Source: Bosea sp. Tri-49 (lineage in GTDB: Bacteria > Pseudomonadota > Alphaproteobacteria > Rhizobiales > Beijerinckiaceae). From it: 64,000 bases of DNA. Shown here in pieces: positions 52,639 through 61,748 of this stretch (position 1 is its first letter; the number at the start of each line of letters is the position of its first letter). Made by a program: the position numbers and the translations under genes. The notes below the pieces were generated by a model that saw only the letters and a list, made by a program, of their open reading frames with translations, did no database searches and was not told where the DNA came from. The stretch is taken from positions 1,736,001 through 1,800,000 of the forward strand of contig NZ_CP017946.1 in assembly GCF_003952665.1 (NCBI RefSeq). The letters run 5' to 3'.

Positions 52639-53381
52639 CTGAAGCACCCACAGCCCTCGCGCCCCGCCCTGCCCTCGACGAATGGCACCTCTCCGTCGTC
52701 GAGGCCTTCGACGTCGAGCCTCGGCTTCGCCGCGTCGTCTTCACCGCCGACACGCTGGACCAGCTCGATTATCGGCCGGGCCAGGCGCTCGTCCTGCGCA
52801 TGCCGCTGCCGGAGGGCGGCACCGGCCGGCGCGACTACACCATTCGCTGGCTCGATCGGCAGGCGAAGCGGCTCGCCATCGACTTCGTCCTGCACGGCGC
52901 AACCCCGGCGCCAAGCTGGGCGAAGGCCGCGCGCCCAGGAGACGCTCTGCTCGCGCTTGGCCCGCGCGGCCGCAGCGTGATCGCGCCGGATGCCGACTGG
53001 CACCTGTTCTGCGTCGACGAGACCGGCATTCCGGCGCTGCGCCACATGCTGGAGACGCTTCCGGCAGGCACGATCGTCCATGCGCTGATCGAGACCGCCT
53101 CGGCACAGGACGAAGCCGCCATCGACACCGCCGCGACATTGACCTGCCGCTGGCTGGCGCGCGACAGCATTCCTGCCGGGCCGAACCTGCTGGTGCTGGA
53201 AACCCTGCGCGCGCTGCCGCTTCCGGTCGGCCGAGGCCAGGCCTATCTGATGGGCGAGACGAGCAATGTCCGCTCCTGGCGGCATCATCTCGTGCAGTCG
53301 GGCATGCCCAAGACCGCGATCGCCTCAGAGGGCTATTGGCGGCCCGGCCGCGTCGGCGGCCACGACCATGTCGACGATTGA
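52635..53381 (+). CDS. Siderophore-interacting protein (FAD ferric reductase)
   Basis: A 248-residue flavoprotein of the ViuB/SIP family. FAD-binding domain: LRRVVFTADTLDQLDYRPGQ, RRDYTIRWLDRQAKRLAIDF and FVLHGATPAPSWAKAARPGD. C-terminal NAD(P)H-binding part: WHLFCVDETGIPALRHMLET, YLMGETSNVRSWRHHLV and SEGYWRPGRVGGHDHVDD. It reduces iron in the ferri-siderophore in the cytosol to release it. In the mycobacterial IrtAB importer such a domain is fused to IrtA; here it is separate. Confidence 0.92.
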   Translation: MTEAPTALAPRPALDEWHLSVVEAFDVEPRLRRVVFTADTLDQLDYRPGQALVLRMPLPEGGTGRRDYTIRWLDRQAKRLAIDFVLHGATPAPSWAKAARPGDALLALGPRGRSVIAPDADWHLFCVDETGIPALRHMLETLPAGTIVHALIETASAQDEAAIDTAATLTCRWLARDSIPAGPNLLVLETLRALPLPVGRGQAYLMGETSNVRSWRHHLVQSGMPKTAIASEGYWRPGRVGGHDHVDD

Positions 53382-53406
53382 ACTGGAAGTCCTTGCCCCC
53401 TCTACC

Positions 53407-53430
53407 GTTGGTAGAAAGCTAGCTACCAAC
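53407..53430. repeat. Inverted repeat after the SIP gene
   Basis: GTTGGTAG and CTACCAAC are perfect inverted copies separated by eight bases, lying 26 bases past the SIP stop. There is a C-run rather than a T-run after it, so a typical intrinsic terminator is unlikely; an operator or attenuator is possible. Confidence 0.5.
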
Positions 53431-53462
53431 CCCCCGGGCAGGGACGGCAAATACTTATCCTT

Positions 53463-53487
53463 GATCGAAATTATTCCATTTTCGATC
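53463..53487. promoter_or_regulatory. Inverted repeat in the AraC gene promoter
   Basis: GATCGAAA and TTTCGATC flank nine bases (TTATTCCAT), about 70 bases before the AraC gene ATG. An eight-base dyad of this size could be the operator of an iron regulator or of AraC itself. It does not fit the Fur or Irr consensus closely. The assignment rests on symmetry only. Confidence 0.45.
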
Positions 53488-53558
53488 TTCTGACAGCGTA
53501 TTGTCCGCGCCGACCATAGTATCGTACTTTCGGGCCACGCGTCTTTTCAGGGCCCGCG

Positions 53559-54563
53559 ATGACCTTCAACATCCTCGGACAACCGGCTGTCAGCGACGGT
53601 GCTCTCCACGCCAGTGGCCAGGTCACCTATGAGGACGTTGCTGCCTACATGGACAGCACACGTTATCTCGACCTGAGCGGGACATCGCGGCCGGCGCGGC
53701 CCACGCTGCCTTTCGCGCGCGGCAGCTACTGGATGGAGCCGGTCCGGCCCGATGTCCACGTGACCGGCTGCGATCTCGAATATCTGAACGAAGAGCGCGT
53801 CGTCGGCTGCTATCGCCCGAGCCTGTTCGTCGGCATGCTGACCGCCGGCGAGCACACCGGCTTCGTCGGCGGACGCTCGATCGCGAGCCAGCGCATCGGC
53901 GTGCCGACCCTGCTCGGCGTCGGCCGTGAAGTCGAGATCACCTCGGGCCAGCGGCGCGGGCAGATCTGCCGGATGAGCGGCTTCCATATCGGCACCGACT
54001 TCCTGCGCAGCCTCGCAGAAGACGGACCGGCCGGCAGTGCCGGTCTGGCCCGCCTGCTCGACGACGGCTTTGCCTTCCACGAGATCGAGCACAGCGTCGC
54101 CTTGCGGATTCTGCTGACCCAGCTCGCCGACAATCCCTATTCCGGTGTGCTGGCGCAGATCTATGCCGAGAGTCGCATCCTCTCGGCGCTGGTCGAACTG
54201 GCCGGGCTGCTGCACCAGGCCAGCGACAGCGCTATCCCCGTCTTGTCACGCTCCCATCGTGATCACGCCGAACAGGCCCGGCTGCTGCTCGATTCGCGCC
54301 TCGCCGATCCGCCGAGCGTGCCGGAGCTCGCCCGGACGATCGGCCTCAACGAGACGGATCTGCGCCGCAGCTTCAAGACCGCATTCGGTACCACCATCAT
54401 CGACTATCTGCGCGACCGGCGCCTCGAAGTCGCACGCATGCTGGTCCGGCAGCGGCAGCTTTCGGTCGCGACGATCGCCTATCGCGTCGGCTTCGCCAGC
54501 CCGGCCAATTTCGCGACCGCCTATCGCCGCCGTTTCGGCCGGCCACCATCCCAGGATTTGTAA
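53559..54563 (+). CDS. AraC-family regulator (PchR/YbtA-like position)
   Basis: A 334-residue regulator. The C-terminal AraC DNA-binding domain (about 235-334) has VPELARTIGLNETDLRRSFK, LRDRRLEVARMLVRQRQLSV and RVGFASPANFATAYRRRFGR. The N-terminal ligand region (about 1-220) is of the PchR kind. Located directly before the ABC half-transporters and second TonB receptor, it is probably the siderophore-responsive activator of those genes, as YbtA and PchR are; the ligand is unknown. Confidence 0.9.
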   Translation: MTFNILGQPAVSDGALHASGQVTYEDVAAYMDSTRYLDLSGTSRPARPTLPFARGSYWMEPVRPDVHVTGCDLEYLNEERVVGCYRPSLFVGMLTAGEHTGFVGGRSIASQRIGVPTLLGVGREVEITSGQRRGQICRMSGFHIGTDFLRSLAEDGPAGSAGLARLLDDGFAFHEIEHSVALRILLTQLADNPYSGVLAQIYAESRILSALVELAGLLHQASDSAIPVLSRSHRDHAEQARLLLDSRLADPPSVPELARTIGLNETDLRRSFKTAFGTTIIDYLRDRRLEVARMLVRQRQLSVATIAYRVGFASPANFATAYRRRFGRPPSQDL

Positions 54564-54684
54564 GTCTTCCAGGGCGTTCGCGCCCGCAAAGGAAAAACAC
54601 CGAGCCGCAAACGCCGGGCGCGTGGAGCCCACTCAGGCCGCACCATAGAACGGCCGCAGGTTCAGCGGTTCAGAAGTTTTCCCG

Positions 54685-56544
54685 GTGACGGCAGCACATC
54701 ACGACGAGACGGCCGGTATCGCCCGGAAGCAAGGTGAACAGACGGCCGCCGCACCCGTTTCGCTCGGTGCTATCGCAGGACGGTTGCTTGCTCTGATGCG
54801 CCGGCGCCGCGGCTTGCTCCTGCTCTCCGTCCTTTGCGGCACGACCTCGGCACTGCTCTCGCTCGCACCCTATGTCGCGGCGGCTCTGGCGCTCGCGGCC
54901 CTGCTCGACGGCACCGCGACCTCAAGCTGGCTGGCCTCGCTCGGCCTGGCGGCGCTCGCCGGCGTCGCCGGACGCCAGGCGCTGTTCGCACTCTCGACAG
55001 GACTGTCACACCACATCGCCTTCGCGACGCAGGAGGAGCTCCGCATCGAGCTCGCCGCCAAGCTGACGCGTGTGCCGCTCGGCTTCTTCGACAATCGCTC
55101 CAAGGGCGAACTGCGCACCGTGCTGCTCGACGATGTCGAGGGCGTCGAGGATGGCATGGCCCATATCGTGCCGGAGCTCAGCGCAGCGATCGTCGCCCCG
55201 GTCGTCGCCATCCTGCTGCTCGCCCTGATCGACTGGCGCCTGACCATCCTGGCCCTGCTGCCGCTCGGCTTCGGCATGGTGTTGATCGGCCGCGTCATGC
55301 AGCAGGGCGAGGGCGTCACCCGCGACTATCTCCAGATCCAGGCACGCATGGCCGAGACCGTGGCCGAGATGGCCGACGGGCTCCCGACCGTGCGCGCCTT
55401 CAACCAGGACGGCCAGGCGACGGCGCGGGCGCGGCGCGCCTTCGCTGAGATGACCGAGCTCTCCGAGAACTGGGCGCGCCATGCCGTAGTGCCGGGATCG
55501 GTCGCGCAGGTGCTCCTAACCAGCCATCTCCTCTTCGCCGCCCCTGCCGGGCTCGTGATGGCTGCAGCCGGCTGGATCGGCACCAGCACGCTCGCCGCCT
55601 TCCTCGCTGTGACCTATGGGCTCGGCGACGTCTTCTCCTCGCTGCAGGGCATCAGCCACAGACTGATGAAGCAGGTCGAGCTGCTCGATCGGATCGATAC
55701 CGCCCTCGCCGCGCCGGAACTGCCCGCCGCTGCCGAGCCCAAGGTGCCGACCGACGCCTCGGTCCACTTCGCCGGATCGACGTTCAGCTATGGCAGCCGG
55801 CGCGTCCTCGACGCGGTCGAACTCGCGGTTCCGCCCGGCCGCTGCCTGGCGCTGGTCGGGCCGAGCGGTTCGGGCAAGTCAACCCTAGCCCGTCTGATCG
55901 CCCGCTTCCACGATGTCGAGGCCGGCGCCATCCGGATCGGCGGCGTCGATGTCCGCAAGATCACGCCGGATATCCTCAACGCCCATGTCGCCTATGTCTT
56001 CCAGGATGTCTTCCTGTTCGCCGGAACGGTAGCGGAGAACATCCGCCTGGCGAAGCCTGACGCGTCCGAGGCGGAGATCATTGCGGCAGCACGGGCCGCC
56101 CAAGCACACGACTTCGTCGCGGCCTTGCCGCAGGGCTATGACACGGTGATCGGCGAGCGCGGCTTCGGCTTCTCCGGCGGTGAGCGCCAGCGCATCTCGA
56201 TCGCCCGCGCCATCCTCAAGGACGCGCCGATCCTTGTCCTCGACGAAGCCACCGCCTTCGCCGATCCGGAGAACGAGGCGCTGATCCAGGACGCGATCGC
56301 CGCGCTCGCCCGGCAGCGCACCCTGATCGTGATCGCGCACCGCCTGCACACCATCGCCCATGCCGACATGATCGCCGTACTCGATTCCGGCCGCGTGGCC
56401 GAGCAGGGATCGCATGCCGAGCTTTTGGCGAGCGAGGGACTCTACGCGGCGATGTGGCGTGCCCAGGAGGAGGTGCGCCGGCACCGCCATGCCTCCGGCC
56501 AGACCGATGCGCCGGCTGACGCTCGCGAGGAGAGCCTGGCATGA
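54685..56544 (+). CDS. ABC half-transporter (YbtP/IrtA-like)
   Basis: A 619-residue fused membrane and ATPase protein. N-terminal membrane domain at about 30-330 with six helices; ATPase with Walker A VGPSGSGKSTLARLIARFHD, signature FSGGERQRISIARAILKDAP and Walker B ILVLDEATAFADPENEALIQ. It is of the exporter-fold class, which includes ferri-siderophore importers YbtPQ and IrtAB. A GTG at 54685 is the start and lacks a strong ribosome-binding site. It overlaps the partner half-transporter by four bases. Confidence 0.9.
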   Translation: MTAAHHDETAGIARKQGEQTAAAPVSLGAIAGRLLALMRRRRGLLLLSVLCGTTSALLSLAPYVAAALALAALLDGTATSSWLASLGLAALAGVAGRQALFALSTGLSHHIAFATQEELRIELAAKLTRVPLGFFDNRSKGELRTVLLDDVEGVEDGMAHIVPELSAAIVAPVVAILLLALIDWRLTILALLPLGFGMVLIGRVMQQGEGVTRDYLQIQARMAETVAEMADGLPTVRAFNQDGQATARARRAFAEMTELSENWARHAVVPGSVAQVLLTSHLLFAAPAGLVMAAAGWIGTSTLAAFLAVTYGLGDVFSSLQGISHRLMKQVELLDRIDTALAAPELPAAAEPKVPTDASVHFAGSTFSYGSRRVLDAVELAVPPGRCLALVGPSGSGKSTLARLIARFHDVEAGAIRIGGVDVRKITPDILNAHVAYVFQDVFLFAGTVAENIRLAKPDASEAEIIAAARAAQAHDFVAALPQGYDTVIGERGFGFSGGERQRISIARAILKDAPILVLDEATAFADPENEALIQDAIAALARQRTLIVIAHRLHTIAHADMIAVLDSGRVAEQGSHAELLASEGLYAAMWRAQEEVRRHRHASGQTDAPADAREESLA

Positions 56545-58313
56545 AGCTCACCGCTTTGCTTTTCGCCCATCTCGGCTCGGCGCGTGCGGCCTTCCTCCGC
56601 GCCATGCTGCTGACCTTCCTCGAAGGGCTCGCGGCTGCCCTTCCGGCGCTCGCGGTCGCGCTCGGCCTGCTGCGCCTGCAACAAGGCAATGCCGATATCA
56701 TCGCGATACTGCCTTATGTGCTCGCCGTGCCGGCGGCGGTTGCGCTGCGCATGCTGCTGATCCGCCGCGCCTGGACGAATGGCTTCCATGCCGGCAACGT
56801 CGTCACCGAGACCGTCCGCAATCGCTTGCTCGACCGGATGCGCGTCGTCCCGATCGGCGCTTTGCAGCGCTGGAGCGCCGCCCGCCTCGCCACTCTGTTC
56901 AGCGAGGACGGCCGCTGGATCAACGAGGTCTCGACCTTCAGCCTGAACCGCCTGTTCGGTGGGCTCGCGGCCGGTGCCTGCCTGCTCGCCTGCGTTTTCG
57001 CCTTTGACGCTCGCACGGCGCTCTGCGTCATCCTCGCCTTCGCGCTCGGCCTCGCGGCGATGCCCGTCGCCGCCCGCGTGCTCCAGCGGTTGCTCTCCGC
57101 GCGCAATACCGAGATCGCTGGATTGAACCAATTGATCGGCGAATATGGCGAGGGCATCGCCGTGTTCCGCTCCTTCTGCGCCGGAGATGGCGCCTTCGCC
57201 CGCCTCGCCGACGCAGCTCGGCGCATGCGCAAGCTGATGCTCAATTCGACGCCGCAGGTCGTCTCGCTGCAGGGCCTCGCCGCCTTCGCGATGACGCTCG
57301 CCTTGCCGTTCGCGCTTCTTGCCTTCGCGTGGCGCGGAGAGGCGGGGCTGTCGCTCTGGCTGGTGCCTGCCTTCTTCCTGGCCTTGGCAGCGAGTCAGAC
57401 GCTGGCCATGGCGGTGCTACCGCAGGCGCTGGTGGTCATGCTCGGCATCCAGGCCGAGGCCAATATCTCGCGCTTCCTGGCCGAGCCGGTGCTGGGCGGG
57501 CACGTCACCGAGCCTGGGCGGCCGCTGACGCTGAAGCTGGATGGCGCGCATCTGCGCTATGGCGCGGACAAACTCGACGCAGTGAACAACGTCAGCTTCG
57601 AGGTCAAGCCGGGCGCGACCGTCGCCATCGTCGGGCCGAGCGGCGCCGGCAAGTCGAGCCTGCTCGCTTTGATGCTGCGCTTCGTCGATCCGACAGAAGG
57701 CCGCGCCTTCCTTGGCGGCACCGATCTTTCGACACTCGACCCGGCCCGACTGCAGGCGTTGACCGGCTTCGTCAACCAGGACGTCCACCTCTTTCGCGAC
57801 ACCCTGCGCGCCAATCTCCTGCTCGGCGATCCGCAGGCGAGCGAGGAGAAGCTCAACGCTGCGATCCGCGCCGCGCGCCTGGAAGAACTGATCGCGGCTC
57901 TTCCCGATGGGCTCGACACCCGCATCGGCGAAGGCGGACGCACGCTCTCCGGTGGCGAGCGGCAGCGCGTCGCCGTCGCCCGCGCCCTCCTGAAGGATGC
58001 GCCGATCCTGCTGCTCGACGAGGCCTCCTCGGCGATGGACCCGCTCAATGAGCGCGCCATCCAGCAGGCCATCTCCGCGCTCGAGGACGGCCGCACGGTC
58101 GTGGTGGTGGCGCATCGCCTGCGCAGCATCGCCGGCGCCGACCAGATCCTGGTGATGGAAGCCGGCCAGATCGTCGAGCGCGGCCGCCATGAGGAATTGC
58201 TGGCACTGGGCTCTACGCTCGGCTCTGGCAGGCGCAGGACCGCGCCGCCGGCTGGAGGCTGCGTTGATGACGACGATGGTGGAGGGTTTCCGGACGCGCT
58301 CTTCTGGCGCTGA
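56541..58313 (+). CDS. ABC half-transporter (YbtQ/IrtB-like), C-terminal frameshift likely
   Basis: A 590-residue partner of the preceding half-transporter. ATPase motifs: VGPSGAGKSSLLALMLRFVD, LSGGERQRVAVARALLKDAP and ILLLDEASSAMDPLNERAIQ. The last part departs from the family after HEELLALGS: the present frame gives an unusual glycine/arginine- and Asp-rich tail ending FPDALFWR. The +1 alternative frame reads LYARLWQAQDRAAGWRLR, the normal tail, and ends in a TGA that overlaps the MFS start at 58267. A one-base deletion near 58208-58212 is the simplest explanation, by mutation or sequencing error. Confidence 0.9.
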   Translation: MKLTALLFAHLGSARAAFLRAMLLTFLEGLAAALPALAVALGLLRLQQGNADIIAILPYVLAVPAAVALRMLLIRRAWTNGFHAGNVVTETVRNRLLDRMRVVPIGALQRWSAARLATLFSEDGRWINEVSTFSLNRLFGGLAAGACLLACVFAFDARTALCVILAFALGLAAMPVAARVLQRLLSARNTEIAGLNQLIGEYGEGIAVFRSFCAGDGAFARLADAARRMRKLMLNSTPQVVSLQGLAAFAMTLALPFALLAFAWRGEAGLSLWLVPAFFLALAASQTLAMAVLPQALVVMLGIQAEANISRFLAEPVLGGHVTEPGRPLTLKLDGAHLRYGADKLDAVNNVSFEVKPGATVAIVGPSGAGKSSLLALMLRFVDPTEGRAFLGGTDLSTLDPARLQALTGFVNQDVHLFRDTLRANLLLGDPQASEEKLNAAIRAARLEELIAALPDGLDTRIGEGGRTLSGGERQRVAVARALLKDAPILLLDEASSAMDPLNERAIQQAISALEDGRTVVVVAHRLRSIAGADQILVMEAGQIVERGRHEELLALGSTLGSGRRRTAPPAGGCVDDDDGGGFPDALFWR

Positions 58314-59526
58314 CGGCATGCTGCGGCTCGGCATCGGCGCGGTCTACGCCGCCGCGGCCGTGCCCCTGTTCTTCATCTACAACATCCTGCCGGCGAGTCT
58401 GCGCCAAGCCGGGCAGCCGCCCGAGATCGCCAATCTCGTCTTCCTCGCCTATCTGCCCTTCGCGCTCAGGGCGATCTGGGCGCCGCTGGTCGACCGGATG
58501 GGCCGGCAGCGCGCGCCGATCTACCGCCGCATCGTCCTGACCTGCCTCGGCCTTGCGGTGCTCGGCATCGCGTCCCTGCTGGCCTATTCACCCGCGACCG
58601 GGGCGATCTCGATCACGCTCGCAGCGACGGTGCTGATCGTCCTGATCGCGACTGCCACGATCGCCCTCGACGGCTATCTGATGGCGATGCTGCCGGCGGT
58701 GGAGCGGGCGCGCAGCGCAGCCTTGCAGGGCAGCGGCTTTGCGCTCGGCGGGCTCGCCATGGGCCTCGGCATCCTCGCCTGCGACGGGGCCGACTGGCAC
58801 GTCGTGGTCTGGCTGCTGATGGCAACGATGGCGGCGCTGGCCCTGCCGGCGCTCGCGCTGCCAGCCGCGGCGCCCGACGCGTTCCTGCCCGACGCGTTCC
58901 TGCCCGACGCGAATGAGATCACGCAGCGGGGGCTCTGGCGCTTCCTCGTCGGCGCCTCGTCACGGCGGCGGATCGGGCTGGCGCTGACGCTGCATGGCGG
59001 GCTCGCACTCGCCGGCGGCATGCTCCCGGTCCTGCAGGTCGATGCCGGCCTCAGTCTCGGCCAGATCGCGCTGGTCTCCGCGGCCGGCGCCAATGGCGTG
59101 GGTCTGATCGCCGCCTGGGCGACCGGCCTTGCTCTGCAACGCCTCAGCGCCTGGCATATGGCGGCAGTGATCAGCCTCGCCTCCGCGCTCGGCTTCGGCG
59201 CGATCGCGTTGGCCGCGCCCAAGGTCGGCCCAGCAGCCGCGATTGCGCTGTCGCTGTTGGTGATGGCGCTCGGCTACGGCTTCTTTGTCGTCTTCCGCGC
59301 CCTCGTGCTGAAGAGCTGCGGCGGCCCGCGCGGCGCGACGCGAGCGGCGAGCCTGTCGAGCCTCGACGCCTTCGTCTCGACCGTCTTCGCAATCCTGGCC
59401 GGGCTGGTGATCGGCCGCTTCGGCCTGCCGATCCTGCTGTCCCTCTCCGCCCTGCTCTGCGCTGCCGGCGTCGCCCTCGCCTGGGTCGCCGGACGCAGCG
59501 CTGACGAAACCGACACGACTTCATGA
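58267..59526 (+). CDS. MFS transporter (YbtX-like)
   Basis: A 419-residue major facilitator with about 12 membrane segments, starting near AVYAAAAVPLFFIYNILPAS and carrying NLVFLAYLPFALRAIWAPLVDRMG-like loop sequence. It sits where YbtX lies in yersiniabactin uptake clusters, after two ABC half-transporters. YbtX is an MFS protein of unclear transport role, so function here is also open. ATG 58267 has GGAGG eight bases upstream. The central loop has a tandem PDAFL repeat. Confidence 0.85.
   Translation: MTTMVEGFRTRSSGADGMLRLGIGAVYAAAAVPLFFIYNILPASLRQAGQPPEIANLVFLAYLPFALRAIWAPLVDRMGRQRAPIYRRIVLTCLGLAVLGIASLLAYSPATGAISITLAATVLIVLIATATIALDGYLMAMLPAVERARSAALQGSGFALGGLAMGLGILACDGADWHVVVWLLMATMAALALPALALPAAAPDAFLPDAFLPDANEITQRGLWRFLVGASSRRRIGLALTLHGGLALAGGMLPVLQVDAGLSLGQIALVSAAGANGVGLIAAWATGLALQRLSAWHMAAVISLASALGFGAIALAAPKVGPAAAIALSLLVMALGYGFFVVFRALVLKSCGGPRGATRAASLSSLDAFVSTVFAILAGLVIGRFGLPILLSLSALLCAAGVALAWVAGRSADETDTTS
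58873..58911. repeat. In-frame 15-base tandem repeat in the MFS gene
   Basis: Two exact copies of CCCGACGCGTTCCTG (58873-58902) and a partial third (CCCGACGCG) encode PDAFLPDAFLPDAN in the cytosolic loop after the sixth membrane helix. Such repeats can gain or lose units by slippage without changing frame. Confidence 0.9.
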
Positions 59527-61736
59527 TCAACCGGAGCAAGACCCAAATGGGCCGCCCTAACTGCGCTTTCCGCCTGCTCGCGACCACGGCGCTTGCCGCT
59601 GCCGCCTCGCTTCCGGTCGCCGATCTCGCCTTCGCCCAGAGCACGATCGAGCTCGACGAAATCACCGTGACCGCACGCAAACGCAATGAGCGGCTCTGGG
59701 ACGTGCCCTTCACCGTCGACGCCCAGACCCGCCAGCAGCTCGACGAGAAGCGCGCCTATGACGCCCCGTCCGCACTGAAGGATGTCGCTGGCGTCTATAT
59801 GCCGGGCTTCGGCGATCGCTCGACCTCGTTCCTGATCATGCGCGGCGTCGGGCCGATCCTGTTCCCGCTCGGCCCCGACGATTCCTCGGCCCTGACCTTC
59901 GTCGACGGCACGCCGCTGCCGATCGGCTCCTCCAATGCCAACTATCTCGACCTCGAGCGCGTCGAGGTGCTGAAGGGGCCTCAGAGCACGCTATTCGGCC
60001 GCAATACCACCGGCGGCGCGGTCAACCTCGTGCCGATGCTGCCCGATGAGACCTGGAAGGGCTACCTGCGGGCCGAGTACGGCACGCAGAACCACCGCAT
60101 GCTCGAGGGCGCGATCGGCGGCCCGCTGATCAAGGACAAGCTCGGCGCCCGCCTCGCCTTCCGCCTGCGGGGCATCGACGGCTACGTCAACAATGTCGTC
60201 GGCCCCGATCTCGGCCGCGAGCAGAGCGCCACGGGTCGCCTGACGCTGCGCGTCACGCCGACGGACCGGACGACCTGGACGCTCACCGGCAGTGCCGACG
60301 GCACGGATGGCGTGCCGGTCTACTACACGCTGAAGGGCGACGGCTTCCCGATCGTGGCGGCGCAGAATCTCGCGCGTGAATCGGTGACGAGCTATGCGCT
60401 GCAGTCGAAGTTCGAGCACAGCTTCGAGCACTTCACCTTCACCTCGCAGACCTCCTACAACACGATCCGCTCCGACCTGACTTATAACGGCGCCGACTTC
60501 TTCCTCGGCAGCCGCATCAGCGGCCTGCCGACCAGCGCCTTCGGCAATATTGCCGGCAATTACTTCGACCGGAATACCGATCAGAACCGCTTTACCCAGG
60601 AGTTGCGCCTGAGCTCGAACGCGGGCGACAAGCTGCAATGGGTGGCCGGCGCCTCCTATTACCGCGACGAGGCGAAGCTGTTCTCGGCCCGCAATGTCTT
60701 CGTCTACGGACCGCCGGTCACGGGCTTCGACAACCTGCACCAGACCACGACCGGCCAGGCGGTCTTCGGCGAGGCGACCTATCCGGTGCTCGACCGGCTG
60801 AAACTCTCGCTCGGCGGCCGCTATACCCGCGAGCAGAAGGACTATGACGGCCAGTTCTACAGCGACGGCACGCCCAGCACGGTCCCGGTCTTCGCCGAAG
60901 CCGGCAAGAAGGACTATAATTTCTGGACCGGCCGCGCCTCGCTCTCCTATGAATGGAGCGACAAGTTCACCAGCTATGCCAGCATCTCGCGCGGCTACAA
61001 GAGCGGCGGTTTCGGCACCTTCAACTCGCTGATGTGGGCTGGCGTGCCGCGCACCCCTTACGATTCCTCGAGCACGATCGCCTACGAGCTCGGCAGCCGC
61101 GGCTCCTTCCTCGATGACAAGCTGAAGGTCTCGGCGGCGCTGTTCTACAACGATGTCAGCAAGGAGCAGATCCTTACCTACGATCTGCAGAACTTCGCCC
61201 AACGCTCGCTCAACCTTGATACGCAGAGCTATGGCGTCGAGCTCGATGCGAGCTGGCGCGTCAACGACAACTGGGAGATCGCCGGTGGCCTGACCTGCAC
61301 CTCGACCGAGATCACCGACGTGCCGGCCGCTGCAGCCGCGACGCAGCCCGGCCTGAAGAAAGGCAACCAGCTGCCGCAGGTGCCGGAATGGGCCGGCAAG
61401 GCCTCGGTGACCTATCGCACGCCACTCGGCACGCTCGGTATTGCGGCCTTCGGCCCGGCGAACCTGCTCGCCCGCGTCGGCTACAACTATATCGGCCCGC
61501 GCTATTCGGAAGCCGGCAACCTCTCCAAGCTCAAGGCGGTGCACCTGCTCTCGGCCCGGCTCGGCCTCGAATGGGAGAAGGGCGAGGCCTACATCTTCGG
61601 CGAGAACCTGCTCGACAAGCGCTACGTCACTTTCGCTCAGCCCTACGGCACCAGCGTGCTGAGCGGCGCGCCGGTCTACGGCGCGGTCTATGCCCGCGGC
61701 GCGACGATCGGCGCCGGCACCTCGCTGAAGTTCTGA
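59523..61736 (+). CDS. TonB-dependent receptor (FyuA-like)
   Basis: A 737-residue receptor with signal peptide (LLATTALAAAASLPVADLAF, cleavage near FAQS), a TonB box-like start (STIELDEITVTARKR), plug (SALKDVAGVYMPGFGDR, FVDGTPLPIGSSNANYLDLE, RVEVLKGPQSTLFGRNTTGG) and a barrel ending ATIGAGTSLKF. There is no STN domain. Its position after an AraC regulator, two ABC half-transporters and an MFS protein matches the FyuA receptor of yersiniabactin clusters. The ATG overlaps the MFS stop by four bases. Confidence 0.92.
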   Translation: MINRSKTQMGRPNCAFRLLATTALAAAASLPVADLAFAQSTIELDEITVTARKRNERLWDVPFTVDAQTRQQLDEKRAYDAPSALKDVAGVYMPGFGDRSTSFLIMRGVGPILFPLGPDDSSALTFVDGTPLPIGSSNANYLDLERVEVLKGPQSTLFGRNTTGGAVNLVPMLPDETWKGYLRAEYGTQNHRMLEGAIGGPLIKDKLGARLAFRLRGIDGYVNNVVGPDLGREQSATGRLTLRVTPTDRTTWTLTGSADGTDGVPVYYTLKGDGFPIVAAQNLARESVTSYALQSKFEHSFEHFTFTSQTSYNTIRSDLTYNGADFFLGSRISGLPTSAFGNIAGNYFDRNTDQNRFTQELRLSSNAGDKLQWVAGASYYRDEAKLFSARNVFVYGPPVTGFDNLHQTTTGQAVFGEATYPVLDRLKLSLGGRYTREQKDYDGQFYSDGTPSTVPVFAEAGKKDYNFWTGRASLSYEWSDKFTSYASISRGYKSGGFGTFNSLMWAGVPRTPYDSSSTIAYELGSRGSFLDDKLKVSAALFYNDVSKEQILTYDLQNFAQRSLNLDTQSYGVELDASWRVNDNWEIAGGLTCTSTEITDVPAAAAATQPGLKKGNQLPQVPEWAGKASVTYRTPLGTLGIAAFGPANLLARVGYNYIGPRYSEAGNLSKLKAVHLLSARLGLEWEKGEAYIFGENLLDKRYVTFAQPYGTSVLSGAPVYGAVYARGATIGAGTSLKF

Positions 61737-61748
61737 GGGCGCGAGGCG

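Noticed and set aside
53407..53430. Intrinsic terminator after the SIP gene
   Set aside because: The dyad is followed by a C-run and lacks T-rich sequence.
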